Shown: positions 27,690 to 36,479 of the stretch, piece after piece
Numbering within the stretch: position 1 is the stretch's first letter
Layout: every line of letters starts with the position of its first letter
DNA from: an uncultured Collinsella sp.
GTDB taxonomy: Bacteria > Actinomycetota > Coriobacteriia > Coriobacteriales > Coriobacteriaceae
DNA: 64,000 nucleotides
Reading direction: 5' to 3'
Assembly: GCA_944321445.1 (NCBI GenBank)
Contig: CALULJ010000009.1
Location: 1 to 64,000 of the forward strand
Notes under the pieces: model-generated
Told to the model about the DNA's origin: nothing
The model's input: the letters and a program-made list of their open reading frames with translations, nothing else
The model's database searches: none
Program-made: the position numbers and the translations under genes

Positions 27690-29171
27690 TTACTTGTGAT
27701 ACATGCCGCTGCGCTCGTACTTGGGCTCGCAGCACACGTTGATGCCGAGCTTGCGCAGCAGGTCCTCGTCGGTCGAGGAGATGATGACCGAGAAGAACGC
27801 GTCGCAGCCGCGCAGCTTCTTCAGGCCCTCGAGCACGCGGGCCGCCACCTCGCTCGTCGCCGAGGTGATAGAGAGCGCGATGAGCGTCTCGTCCGGATGC
27901 AAGCGCGGGTTCTGGCTGCCCAGATGGTGCGTCTTCAGGCGCTGGATGGGCTCGATCGCGTCGTCGCTGATGACCTCGAGCTCCATGTCCACACCGGTCA
28001 CGGCCTTAAGCGCGTTCATGAGCAGCGAGCTCGCGGCGCCCAGGCGCGTGGAGGTCTTGCCGGTGACGACCGAGCCGTCGGGCATGACCATAGCGCCGGC
28101 CGGCGAACCGGTGGTCTCCTCCTTCAGCAGCGCGGCGGAGCGCGCCGGCGAGTAGTCCTTGGTCACGCCGGCCTTCTTCATGATGCTGCGCAGGCGGTCG
28201 ACCTGCTCGGCGCCTGCGCCGGTGCGCTTGACCTGCTCGGCGGCCGTGAAGTAGCGGCGCACGATCTCCATCTTGGCCGCCTCGCGGCACGCGTCGTCGT
28301 CCACGATGGCATAGCCTGCCATGTTGACGCCCATATCGGTGGGGCTCTGGTAGGGGCTCTCCCCCATGATCTTCTCCATCATGGCCTTGAGCACCGGGAA
28401 GGCCTCGACGTCGCGGTTGTAGTTGACCGTCGTCTTGCCGTAAGCCTCCAGATGGAACGGGTCGATGATGTTGGAGTCGTCCAAATCGACCGTGGCCGCC
28501 TCGTAGGCAATGTTCACCGGATGGGACAGCGGCAGGTTCCAGATGGGGAACGTCTCGAATTTGGCGTAGCCCGCGTTCACACCGCGCTTGTGCTCGTGGT
28601 AGAGCTGCGACAGGCAGGTCGCCAGCTTGCCCGAGCCGGGGCCGGGGGCGGTCACGACCACGAGCGGACGGGTCGTGACAATGTAGTCGTTCTTGCCGTA
28701 GCCCTCGTCGGACACGATGACGTCGATGTCGTGCGGGTACCCCTCGATAGGATAGTGCAGGTAGCAGGTGATGCCCAGATCCTCAAGGCGGCGGCGGAAG
28801 ACATCGGCCGCACCCTGGCCGGCGTACTGGGTGAGCACCACCGAGCTCACCAAGAAGCCCTGGCTGCGGAAGATGTCGGTGAGGCGCAGCACGTCCTCGT
28901 CGTAAGTGATGCCCAGGTCGCTGCGGGCGCGGTTCTTCTCGATGTCGCCGGCGTTGATGGCGATGACGATCTCGACCTCGTCGGAGAGGCTCTTGAGCAT
29001 GCGGAACTTGCTGTCGGGCTCGAAGCCGGGCAGCACGCGGCTCGCATGGTAGTCGTCGAACAGCTTGCCGCCGAACTCCAGGTACAGCTTGCCGCCGAAC
29101 TGGGCGATACGCTCCTTGATGTGTTCGGCCTGCAGGCTGATGTACTTATCGTTATCGAATCCCTGGCGCAT
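27690..29171 (-). CDS. DUF1846 family protein of unknown function
   Basis: This 493-residue cytoplasmic protein opens with MRQGFDNDKYISLQAEHI and KLYLEFGGKLFDDYHA and matches the DUF1846 family in length and character. It contains VVVTAPGPGSGKLATCLSQL (about 175-195), a Walker-A-like phosphate-binding loop. Structures of the family are known but no enzyme activity is established. The ATG at 29171 follows GGAGGGAG; the in-frame extension to 29363 is through a repeat-rich gap and is not credible. It appears monocistronic, with a terminator downstream and a foldable repeat element upstream (29395-29546). Distribution in gut anaerobes suggests a metabolic role, but that is inference. Confidence 0.9.
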   Translation of the reverse strand: MRQGFDNDKYISLQAEHIKERIAQFGGKLYLEFGGKLFDDYHASRVLPGFEPDSKFRMLKSLSDEVEIVIAINAGDIEKNRARSDLGITYDEDVLRLTDIFRSQGFLVSSVVLTQYAGQGAADVFRRRLEDLGITCYLHYPIEGYPHDIDVIVSDEGYGKNDYIVTTRPLVVVTAPGPGSGKLATCLSQLYHEHKRGVNAGYAKFETFPIWNLPLSHPVNIAYEAATVDLDDSNIIDPFHLEAYGKTTVNYNRDVEAFPVLKAMMEKIMGESPYQSPTDMGVNMAGYAIVDDDACREAAKMEIVRRYFTAAEQVKRTGAGAEQVDRLRSIMKKAGVTKDYSPARSAALLKEETTGSPAGAMVMPDGSVVTGKTSTRLGAASSLLMNALKAVTGVDMELEVISDDAIEPIQRLKTHHLGSQNPRLHPDETLIALSITSATSEVAARVLEGLKKLRGCDAFFSVIISSTDEDLLRKLGINVCCEPKYERSGMYHK

Positions 29172-29394
29172 GGACAAAAGCTCCCTCCGACGGCGATGGT
29201 TGTGGTTGCAGCGCCGTCCGCGGCGCGGACGAACCGCACTAGTATAGTCGAGCCGCGGCGCACGGACCCGCGCACCGCGGCGATTCAAGCCGACGAACAC
29301 ATGCGTTCCGGCAGCCTGCATATCGCTTCGTTGTTTCCGCAGGTTTCCAAAAGATCCGTGCATAAAAATCGCGCCGTAACGCGCCTGAGCATTT

Positions 29395-29546
29395 CACCGA
29401 ATCCGTTCGGGACGAAATATCGGTGTCTTTTGCCCATAGGGCGCATACCCCTCATCATTCCCGCAGGATTCAACTGCGGCGTTTCTAAAGGGTATTTCCC
29501 GCGTGGGCGACTGACACCGAAATTTCGTCCCGAACATCATTCAGTG
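29395..29546. repeat. 152-bp MITE-like or structured element with about 33-bp inverted ends
   Basis: The left arm 29395-29427 and right arm 29513-29546 pair almost completely; the core GTTCGGGACGAAAT-TCGGTGTC has one internal mismatch. The interior adds nested pairings: TGCCCA with TGGGCG, ATACCC with GGGTAT, and CCGCAG with CTGCGG at the apex. The whole unit folds into one long hairpin. It occupies the gap between argF and the DUF1846 gene; no gene is seen in 29172-29651. Confidence 0.75.
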
Positions 29547-29596
29547 GGCTATACATGCCGCACATCGCCGACTCGCAGCCGACTCACGCACATAAT

Positions 29597-29620
29597 CGGG
29601 CCCGCGCATGCGCGGGCCCG
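29597..29620 (-). terminator. Palindromic hairpin after argF
   Basis: A 24-bp perfect palindrome (CGGGCCCGCGCA and its complement) lies 32 bases past the argF stop. The following minus-strand bases are ATTATG, so the U-tract is weak. Confidence 0.5.
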
Positions 29621-29651
29621 CAGCGAACGATCATCGGTTGTAGTTTGCCGC

Positions 29652-30647
29652 CTACTTCAGCGTGGCGTACATCACGGCCTTGATGGTGTGCATGCGGTTT
29701 TCCGCCTCGTCAAACACCTTGGACTGACGCGACTCGAAGACCTCGTCCGTGACCTCCATCTCCGTGACGCCGAACTTCTCGGCGATCTGCGCGCCGATCG
29801 TCGTGTTGGTGTCATGGAAGCTGGGCAGGCAGTGCAGGAAGATCGCCGAGGGATCGGCGAGCGCCATGAGCTCCGAGGTCACACGGTAGGGCGCGAGCTC
29901 GCGCACGCGCTGCTCCCATACTTCATCCGGTTCGCCCATGGAGACCCACACGTCGGTATAGATCACGTGCGCGCCGCGACACGCGGCCTCGGCATCGGTG
30001 GTAAGCGTGATGGTGCAGCCGTTTTCGGCCGCGATGGGCTCGCAGGCATCGATGACGTCGCGCGCGGGCATGCACGACTCCGGACCGCAGGCCACGAAGT
30101 TCATGGCGAGCTTGGCGCAGACGACCATGAGCGAACGCGCCACGTTGTTCTTGGCGTCTCCCATGAACACGAGCGACTTGCCCTTGATGTCGTAGTTGAA
30201 GTTCTCCTGGACCGTCAGGATGTCGGCAAGCATCTGGGTGGGATGCCACATGTCGGTGAGGCCGTTCCACACCGGCACGCCGGACTTCGCGGCAAGTTCC
30301 TCGACGTCTTCCTGGGCAAAGCCGCGGAACTCGATGCCGTCGAACATGCGGCCAAGCACGCGCGCGGTATCCTCGATGGACTCCTTTTTGCCCATCTGCG
30401 AGCTGCCGGGATCAAGATACGTCACGCCCATGCCCAGATCCATGGCGCCGACCTCGAACGCGCAGCGCGTGCGCGTGGAGGTCTTCTGGAACAGCAGGAC
30501 GACGTTTTTGCCCTCGAGGTAGCGATGAGGCGTGCCCGTGCGCTTGAGGTCCTTGAAATTGCGGGAGAGGTCGAGCAGGTACTGGATCTCTTCCGTGGTG
30601 AAATCGAGCAGGCGCAGGAAGCTGCGGCCCGAGAGGTTGACGCCCAT
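29652..30647 (-). CDS. argF: Ornithine carbamoyltransferase
   Basis: This 331-residue transcarbamylase has the carbamoyl-phosphate motif KTSTRTRCAFEV (about 53-64), WNGLTDMWHPTQMLADILT, the ornithine loop DVWVSMGE and HCLPSFHDTNT near the C-terminus. It interconverts ornithine plus carbamoyl phosphate with citrulline. It lies next to arginine deiminase on the same strand, so it probably acts in the catabolic direction (arcB role), phosphorolysing citrulline; sequence alone does not separate anabolic and catabolic forms. The ATG at 30647 follows AAAGGAA. No carbamate kinase gene is present in the window. Confidence 0.94.
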   Translation of the reverse strand: MGVNLSGRSFLRLLDFTTEEIQYLLDLSRNFKDLKRTGTPHRYLEGKNVVLLFQKTSTRTRCAFEVGAMDLGMGVTYLDPGSSQMGKKESIEDTARVLGRMFDGIEFRGFAQEDVEELAAKSGVPVWNGLTDMWHPTQMLADILTVQENFNYDIKGKSLVFMGDAKNNVARSLMVVCAKLAMNFVACGPESCMPARDVIDACEPIAAENGCTITLTTDAEAACRGAHVIYTDVWVSMGEPDEVWEQRVRELAPYRVTSELMALADPSAIFLHCLPSFHDTNTTIGAQIAEKFGVTEMEVTDEVFESRQSKVFDEAENRMHTIKAVMYATLK

Positions 30648-30764
30648 AGCGTTCCTTTCTGTCATCGCGCCATCGAGCGCGGGCGAACATGCGGCAGATA
30701 GTATATGGTCGCGCAACGCTCGCCCATCCGGGCGCAGAATCGCCGCGCGAAACGGTGTCGTAAA

Positions 30765-32012
30765 CTACGCGTCCAGGTCGTCGCGCCAAAACGGCATACT
30801 CATGCAGCGCGGGCCCCCACGACCGCGCGACAGCTCGGCGGACGGCACCACCAGCAGGTCGAGCCCCTCTTTATAGAGCGCGTCGTTGGTGACGGTGTTG
30901 CGCTGGTACACGCAGATCTTGCCCGGCGCGACGGCAAGCGTGTTCGAGCCATCGTGCCATTGCTCGCGCGCAGCCGCCACCGGGTCTCCCCCGCCACACG
31001 GGATGAGCTTCACCTGATTCACGCCAGTCACGCGCGACAGAATGCGCGGCAGTGTGTCGTTCACCTCGCGAATCGCGATGTCGCCCGGGCGCTTGCCCGG
31101 AGTGAGCTCGTAGACGCGCAGCGTCCCCACGATCGCCGGGTGGATGGTGAACTTGTCGACATCGATCTGCGTGAACACGGTGTCAAGGTGCATGAAAGCG
31201 CGCGAGACCGGGATCTCGAAGGCGAGGATGCGCTCGAAGCGGGCGTCGGAATCCCAGAAGATGTTTTGCGCCAGCACGTCGATCGCCGCTGCCTGCGTGC
31301 GCTGCGAGATGCCCACGGCGAGCGTCTCCGCGTTCAACACGAGCAGGTCGCCGCCCTCGATGTGGAACGACGAGTCGCGTCGGAAGTACAGCGCGGCGTC
31401 ACGGTAGTCGGGGTGGTACTTGAACAGGTACTTGCCGAAGATCGCCTCGCGGTTGCGCGTGCGCGAGTACAGGCGGTTGAGGCTCACGCCGTCGCCGATG
31501 ACCGCGAAGGGGTCGCGCGTGAAGTACAGGTTGGGCATGGGCTCGACCACGATGGCCGACTCGCTCTCGGCGCTCACCATCGAATCGAGCGTGAGCGTGC
31601 TGGAAAGCGGCAGGTCGATCTCGTCTTTGGTGATGCCCGCCATGGCCTTTTTCACGAACGCGAGGGTGTCGGTGATGGAGCCCAAAAGGTCGCGAACGGC
31701 GGCCGGGACGATGCGGCCCTTGATGCCCGCCTCGGCGAGGTACTGGTCGAGGAACTCCTCGCGCGCGCCGGGCGCTGCGTCGAGGGCCTGCGCCACGAGC
31801 TCCTCCAGGTACAGCACCTCGACACCCTGGTCGCGCAGGATCTGGGCGAACGCATCGTGCTCAGCCTGGGCAACCTCGAGGTAGGGGATGTCGTCGAACA
31901 GATAGCGCCCCAGCTCGCTGGGCGGCATGTTGAGCAGCTCGTCTCCCGGCCTGTGCAAGCAAACCTTCCTGAGCCGCCCGATCTCGTTCGAGACATGCAG
32001 TCCCTTCGCCAT
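30765..32012 (-). CDS. arcA: Arginine deiminase
   Basis: This 415-residue enzyme of the guanidino-group modifying fold hydrolyses arginine to citrulline and ammonia. It shows EIGRLRKVCLHRPGDEL at the N-terminus, NLYFTRDPFAVIGD, FMHLDTVFTQID with the catalytic His and Asp, and the C-terminal GRGGPRCMSMP containing the nucleophile Cys403. With the adjacent ornithine carbamoyltransferase it forms the first two steps of the arginine deiminase pathway, which yields ATP and ammonia in anaerobes and helps acid tolerance. The ATG at 32012 follows AAAGGTGAGG. The 117-base gap to argF holds a TATACT element, so argF may also be expressed separately. Confidence 0.96.
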   Translation of the reverse strand: MAKGLHVSNEIGRLRKVCLHRPGDELLNMPPSELGRYLFDDIPYLEVAQAEHDAFAQILRDQGVEVLYLEELVAQALDAAPGAREEFLDQYLAEAGIKGRIVPAAVRDLLGSITDTLAFVKKAMAGITKDEIDLPLSSTLTLDSMVSAESESAIVVEPMPNLYFTRDPFAVIGDGVSLNRLYSRTRNREAIFGKYLFKYHPDYRDAALYFRRDSSFHIEGGDLLVLNAETLAVGISQRTQAAAIDVLAQNIFWDSDARFERILAFEIPVSRAFMHLDTVFTQIDVDKFTIHPAIVGTLRVYELTPGKRPGDIAIREVNDTLPRILSRVTGVNQVKLIPCGGGDPVAAAREQWHDGSNTLAVAPGKICVYQRNTVTNDALYKEGLDLLVVPSAELSRGRGGPRCMSMPFWRDDLDA

Positions 32013-32255
32013 CGACCTCACCTTTCTTTACGGGGCCTTGCCCCATGACGCTCGCGTGGCCGCCATGTCGCGGCCCGAATGTATTATTCTACCTGCTTTT
32101 TGCCACCGCGTCTCCCTGATACGAACATGAAGCCGAGCAGCATCCGCGGTCTGCACATACGAGCGATCTCGCATATAACGTGACGCGATGCGATGCATCG
32201 TGTAAGCGCTCGGATAAGCTTTCGCCAGCGCACCGTTGGCCGCCCCCACAAGCTG

Positions 32256-32261
32256 TATAGT
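32256..32261 (+). promoter_or_regulatory. Candidate -10 element for ppk
   Basis: TATAGT lies about 75 bases upstream of the ppk start in the divergent arcA-ppk gap (32013-32335). No convincing -35 was found. The rest of that gap shows no gene. Confidence 0.3.
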
Positions 32262-32335
32262 AAGAGCGTCTATGCATGCCGCGCGGCAGCTCCGCGCGGC
32301 CACGCACAAACCTACGATGAAGAGACGGATGCGCC

Positions 32336-34933
32336 ATGGCTGTCAAAGACAAGGACCGCAAGAAGGACGAGAAGAAGAAAGGCGACGCAGCAGGAGGTGT
32401 CCAGGCGGCGGACCGCCACGACTTCTCCTACACGCAGAACCGCGAGCTTTCGTGGCTGCGCTTCGACGACCGCGTGCTCGCCGAGGCCTACGACGAGACC
32501 GTGCCGCTGTTCGAGCGCCTGAAGTTCGTCTCCATCTTCGAGAGCAACCTCGATGAGTTCTTCATGATTCGCATCGGCGGCCTTTCGGACCTCGCAACGC
32601 TCAAGCACCAGCCGCGCGACAACAAGAGCAACCTCACGCCCGCCGAGCAGATTGACCGCGTCTTCGACGCCCTGCCGCCGCTGTACGAGCGCCAGGCAGC
32701 TATGTTCCACACGCTTGAGGACGAGCTCGCCAAGCGCGGCATGGTCCGCTTGGAGCCGAGCACGCTCGTGGGCGACGAGCGCACCTTCGTGGAGGGCTTC
32801 TTCAAGTCCTACATCTCCCCCATCATCTCGCCGCTCGTCATCGACCCGCGCCATCCGTTCCCCAACCTGCGCAACGGCGGTCTGTACCTCGTATGCGGTC
32901 TCGAGGTCGCGCCCGAGTCCGATGAGTCCGGCTTGCTCGGCCTCATCGAGGTCCCGCCCTCGCTGCCGCGCGTGATCGAAATTCCCAGCAACGCGGGCGA
33001 GTACCATTACATCCTGGTCGAAGACATCATCATGGCCTGCGTCGACCGCTGCTTCGGCACCTATGTTCCGCAGGACCGCGCCATCATCCGGGTCATCCGC
33101 AACGCCGACATCGACCCCGACGGCGAGGGCGTCGAGGAAGACGAGGACTATCGCCAGCACATGAAGCGCATCCTCAAGAAGCGCCTGCGCCTGCAGCCCG
33201 TCTACCTGTACGTCCGCGGCAACCTCGAGCGCTCGACCGTCAAGCCCATCCGCCGCGCCCTCGAGCTGTCGGGCCGTTCCATGGCCGTCGTGGACATCCC
33301 GCTCGACCTGGGCTACGTGTACTCGCTCGAATCGCACATTCCCGAAGCTGCCAAGAAGGAGCTGCTCTTCGACCCCTTCCAGCCGCAGGCAAACCCCGCC
33401 TTCGACCTTTCGCGCAACATGCGCGAGCAGGTCATCGAGGGCGATAAGCTGCTGTTCTATCCCTACGAGGCCATGACGCCGTTTCTGAACCTCGTGCACG
33501 AGGCAGCCTTTGACGACGACTGCATCTCCATTCGCATCACGCTCTACCGCGTGGCCAAGCAGTCGCGCCTGTGCGAGTCGCTTATCTCCGCCGCCGAGAA
33601 CGGCAAGGAGGTCACGGTGCTCATGGAGCTCCGCGCGCGCTTCGACGAAGAGAACAACATCGAGTGGGCCGAGCGCCTGGAAGAGGCCGGCTGCACGGTC
33701 ATCTACGGCTCCGAGGGCTTCAAGTGCCACTCCAAGATCTGCCAGCTCACCTACCGCGAGGGCATGGCCGTTACGCGCCTCACGCTGCTGGGCACCGGCA
33801 ACTTCAACGAGAAGACCGCCAAGCTGTACTCGGACTTCATGCTCATGACGGCGCATCCCGGCATCGGCGAGGACGCGAACTCGTTCTTCCGCAACCTGTC
33901 GCTGGGCAACCTGCGCGGCGACTACCGCTACCTGGGTGTGGCCCCCGCGGGCTTGAAGCCGCTCATCATGACGGGCTTGAACCGCGAGATCGACCGCGCA
34001 CAGGCGGGCCTGCCCGCGCGCGTCTTCCTCAAGATGAACTCGCTCACCGACCGCGAGGTCATCGACAAGATCTCGGAGGCGAGCTGCGCGGGCGTGCAGG
34101 TCGAGATGATCATCCGCGGTATCTCGTGCCTGCTACCCGGCATTCCCGGTAAGACCGAGAACGTGCACATCCGCTCCATCGTGGGGCGCTTCCTGGAGCA
34201 CGCGCGCGTCTACGCCTTCGGCGAGGACGCCGACACCGTGTACCTGTCGTCGGCCGATATGATGACGCGCAACACCGAGCACCGCGTGGAGATCGCCTTC
34301 CCCGTGCTCGACGCCAACATCCGTGCGCAGGTCATCGAGTACATGGACATCCAGCTAGCGGACAACGTCAAGGCGCGCGAACTCACAAGCGCCGGCGAGT
34401 GGGGACCCGTGAACGCTCCGGAGGGCGCCGAGCCGTTCATCGCGCAGGAACGTTTGATGGAGCTTGCAACCGAGCGTGCTAGCAAGGCTGCCAAGGCGGA
34501 GTCCAAGCGCGTTGTCGCCCGTCCCTCCGTGCCCATGGGCACGCCGCCTGCGACCGCCGTGGAGGAAGATGAGGAGCAGGTCCTCGAGGAGCACACGGCC
34601 ATGAAGGCGGAGAGTGCGCCGGAGCCAACAGCCGAACCTGAACCCCAGCCTGAGCCCGCAGCAGAGCCCAAGCCGACGCCCGCACCCAAGCCTGCCCCTG
34701 CGGCAGAGCCCAAGCCGGCGCCTGCACCTAAGCCCGAGCCTGCCCCGAAGCAGGCGACCGCCGTGAAGGCGACGCTCATCGAGCCCGATGAGTCCGCACC
34801 CAAGCCCGACAACATCGTCGTGCGCCGCCGCGGTCGCGTCACCACCGGCCTGTCCCTTGTGGGCATGGGTCTCAAAACGCTCCTGTTCGGCGCCAAGGAC
34901 TCCAAGAAGCAGCCCCGGAAACGCCGCAAGTAG
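32336..34933 (+). CDS. ppk1: Polyphosphate kinase PPK1 with long C-terminal tail
   Basis: This 865-residue protein starts with a basic tail (KDKDRKKDEKKK), then a PPK1 core of about 690 residues: FSYTQNRELSWLRFDDRVL, FESNLDEFFMIRI, two phospholipase-D-like domains and the autophosphorylated His465 in GFKCHSKI. The core makes and consumes inorganic polyphosphate from ATP. Beyond about residue 740 the protein becomes a Pro/Glu/Ala/Lys repeat (PEPxPEP, KPAPAxEPKP), ending in a basic stretch VRRRGRVTTGLSL and KKQPRKRRK. PPK1 of most bacteria stops at the core. The tail may bind polyphosphate or nucleic acid, but that is inference. A strong terminator follows. Confidence 0.95.
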   Translation: MAVKDKDRKKDEKKKGDAAGGVQAADRHDFSYTQNRELSWLRFDDRVLAEAYDETVPLFERLKFVSIFESNLDEFFMIRIGGLSDLATLKHQPRDNKSNLTPAEQIDRVFDALPPLYERQAAMFHTLEDELAKRGMVRLEPSTLVGDERTFVEGFFKSYISPIISPLVIDPRHPFPNLRNGGLYLVCGLEVAPESDESGLLGLIEVPPSLPRVIEIPSNAGEYHYILVEDIIMACVDRCFGTYVPQDRAIIRVIRNADIDPDGEGVEEDEDYRQHMKRILKKRLRLQPVYLYVRGNLERSTVKPIRRALELSGRSMAVVDIPLDLGYVYSLESHIPEAAKKELLFDPFQPQANPAFDLSRNMREQVIEGDKLLFYPYEAMTPFLNLVHEAAFDDDCISIRITLYRVAKQSRLCESLISAAENGKEVTVLMELRARFDEENNIEWAERLEEAGCTVIYGSEGFKCHSKICQLTYREGMAVTRLTLLGTGNFNEKTAKLYSDFMLMTAHPGIGEDANSFFRNLSLGNLRGDYRYLGVAPAGLKPLIMTGLNREIDRAQAGLPARVFLKMNSLTDREVIDKISEASCAGVQVEMIIRGISCLLPGIPGKTENVHIRSIVGRFLEHARVYAFGEDADTVYLSSADMMTRNTEHRVEIAFPVLDANIRAQVIEYMDIQLADNVKARELTSAGEWGPVNAPEGAEPFIAQERLMELATERASKAAKAESKRVVARPSVPMGTPPATAVEEDEEQVLEEHTAMKAESAPEPTAEPEPQPEPAAEPKPTPAPKPAPAAEPKPAPAPKPEPAPKQATAVKATLIEPDESAPKPDNIVVRRRGRVTTGLSLVGMGLKTLLFGAKDSKKQPRKRRK

Positions 34934-34955
34934 CGTCTCCATCGCATCGTTTCCT

Positions 34956-34992
34956 CAAGAGGGTCGTGCCCACGGGTGCGGCCCTCTTCTTT
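34956..34992 (+). terminator. Terminator after ppk1
   Basis: AAGAGGG (34956-34962) pairs with CCCTCTT (34981-34987), with further CG/CG and CCC/GGG pairing inside, and is followed by CTTTT. It lies 23 bases after the ppk1 stop codon. Confidence 0.8.
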
Positions 34993-35013
34993 TGAGGTGT
35001 CGTTCTCCTCCCT

Positions 35014-35105
35014 GCGAAAAATCATGATGTTCCGCAAGAGCTTTCGACGTTTCCCCAGATAAACCTTTTATCGCCGCTGGAATATCATGATATTCCGTCC
35101 ATGGA
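35014..35105. repeat. Paired ATCATGAT palindromic repeats, left flank of the DUF559-like gene
   Basis: Two related units of about 40 bp are centred on ATCATGAT at 35021 and 35084, 63 bases apart. The second contains a perfect 18-bp palindrome GGAATATCATGATATTCC (35079-35096). Both continue with TTCCG and an AGAGCTT motif. The following stretch up to 35264 is AT-rich compared with its surroundings and has TATAAT and TTGATT-like sequences that could form a promoter. Confidence 0.75.
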
Positions 35106-35263
35106 AGAGCTTGATCGCCCATCCACAATGGGAACGGAATGTGCGCGCAAGAACCGCCCCGTAGCTCCTGTGTTAGATTCTTGTTTGATTTCTATAATAT
35201 TGTACTGGTAGTATTTTATCTTTCTCATTTTGTCTTTTAGAGTGTTGAGCTACACTGCGGCTC

Positions 35264-36202
35264 ATGGACTATGTGATTTGCGACAAAGATGCCCTGCGCT
35301 TCTGGCTTGGACCGCAGGGAGTGACCCGGACGTTCACGCCGAACGCCCTTTGCTCGCGTGTCGAGAACATGGGAGCGTCGAGCAAACTGCCCTGGGAACG
35401 CCTCAATCGCCTGGGTTTTACCGAAGGACCCCTCCACCTACTGGTTCCCGAACAGCACGCCCATCGCTTCTCCTCATCGGTCATCACGCATCTTTGGCGG
35501 CCTCCGTATCCCGAAGAAACGTTTGTTAAGCTCGCACCCAACATCTATATCCTGTCGCCCGTAGCAAGCCTCGTGCGCGTTGCGTCCTCGCTGAGCTTTG
35601 CCAAAACGATGCAGCACGTATATCAGCTTGTCGGCACATATCGAATCGACGGATCGGAAATCCGAAATCGGCCGGCGCTCACAACGCCCGATGACATACG
35701 CCGCTATGTGGACGCAGCGTCGGGCGTACGCGGCACGAAGCGTATGCGTCTTGTGAAGGACTACCTGGTCGCCGGGGCCGCGTCTCCTGAGGAGGCAAAC
35801 GTCGTCATCCTCTTGGTTGCGCCATGTCGCATGGGCGGCTACGGGCTTCCACTGCCCGTACTCAACAAGCCAATCAAACTTACCGTCAATGGAAAGTCGG
35901 AAGAGCGGCGTCCTGATGCCCTGTGGGAAGCGGACCGCATCATACTGGAGTACCTTGGCGACCGCTATCACAACCGTCCGGACCGCTACGGACCGGATGC
36001 CGCACGCAAGACGCATCTGCAGGAAGCAGGCTATACCGTCATCGACGTCACGAAACATCAGACGGCAAGCAAGCAGGAGCTCGATTCAATCGTGGGGGTC
36101 ATCCGTGCGCGGATGAACCTGCCGCCTTTGAAACAAAGCGAGGAGTTCGCGCGCCGAAACGAGCAGCTGCGCTCAGAGCTCTTTGAGCGACGCAGCGCGT
36201 AG
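35264..36202 (+). CDS. Orphan protein with C-terminal DUF559/Vsr-like nuclease fold
   Basis: This 312-residue protein is soluble and I do not recognise the full length. The C-terminal part (about 215-285) reads DALWEADRIILEYLGDRYH, then Asp and Arg residues, HLQEAGYTVIDVTKHQ. This is the DUF559/very-short-patch PD-(D/E)XK pattern: acidic residue, E-x-D/G-x-x-H, then a Gly-Tyr beta strand. The N-terminal 200 residues have no clear motif; AbiEi-like winged-helix proteins with such C-termini exist in this bacterial class, so an antitoxin or defence role is possible. No partner gene adjoins it. No good ribosome-binding site precedes the ATG, and the region upstream is AT-rich. Paired palindromic repeats flank it on both sides, suggesting a mobile or self-regulated single-gene unit. 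Confidence 0.75.
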   Translation: MDYVICDKDALRFWLGPQGVTRTFTPNALCSRVENMGASSKLPWERLNRLGFTEGPLHLLVPEQHAHRFSSSVITHLWRPPYPEETFVKLAPNIYILSPVASLVRVASSLSFAKTMQHVYQLVGTYRIDGSEIRNRPALTTPDDIRRYVDAASGVRGTKRMRLVKDYLVAGAASPEEANVVILLVAPCRMGGYGLPLPVLNKPIKLTVNGKSEERRPDALWEADRIILEYLGDRYHNRPDRYGPDAARKTHLQEAGYTVIDVTKHQTASKQELDSIVGVIRARMNLPPLKQSEEFARRNEQLRSELFERRSA

Positions 36203-36252
36203 GGTCGCAGGAACCCGCTTCGTCTCCTGCCACCATTGGCCTCCCTTCCCGT

Positions 36253-36345
36253 GACGGATAATCATGATATTCCGTCCTTGGTAAAAAGCTTTATCTTGGA
36301 GAATGTCGGGATCGCTGACGAAATATCATGATTTCCCGTACCGGA
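36253..36345. repeat. Paired ATCATGAT palindromic repeats, right flank of the DUF559-like gene
   Basis: ATCATGAT recurs at 36261 and 36325, 64 bases apart, inside units that match the left-flank copies (ATATTCCGTCC, AAGCTT-ATC). The spacing between the two copies is nearly identical to the left pair (63). No gene is seen between 36203 and 36479. Confidence 0.75.
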
Positions 36346-36479
36346 GGAAGCGGGAGGGGCACTCGAAACCAGCAAAGCGGTCAGCGACCCTTGCGCACTT
36401 GGTGCACGTCGCGCCTGCTCGAGGTGTCGTGGCACCCAAGACGCTACACTGGTGGCTGAACGCAACCAGAAGGGACACC

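Noticed and set aside
27684-30701. 1005-codon plus-strand open frame across the DUF1846 gene and argF
   Set aside because: It runs antisense through two recognised genes and the intergenic repeat between them, has no ribosome-binding site at its start and shows no recognisable motif.
34210-35037. 275-codon minus-strand open frame opposite the ppk1 tail
   Set aside because: It reflects the Pro/Glu/Ala/Lys repeats of the plus-strand gene read backwards (Gly/Ala/Ser-rich) and ends inside the terminator region.
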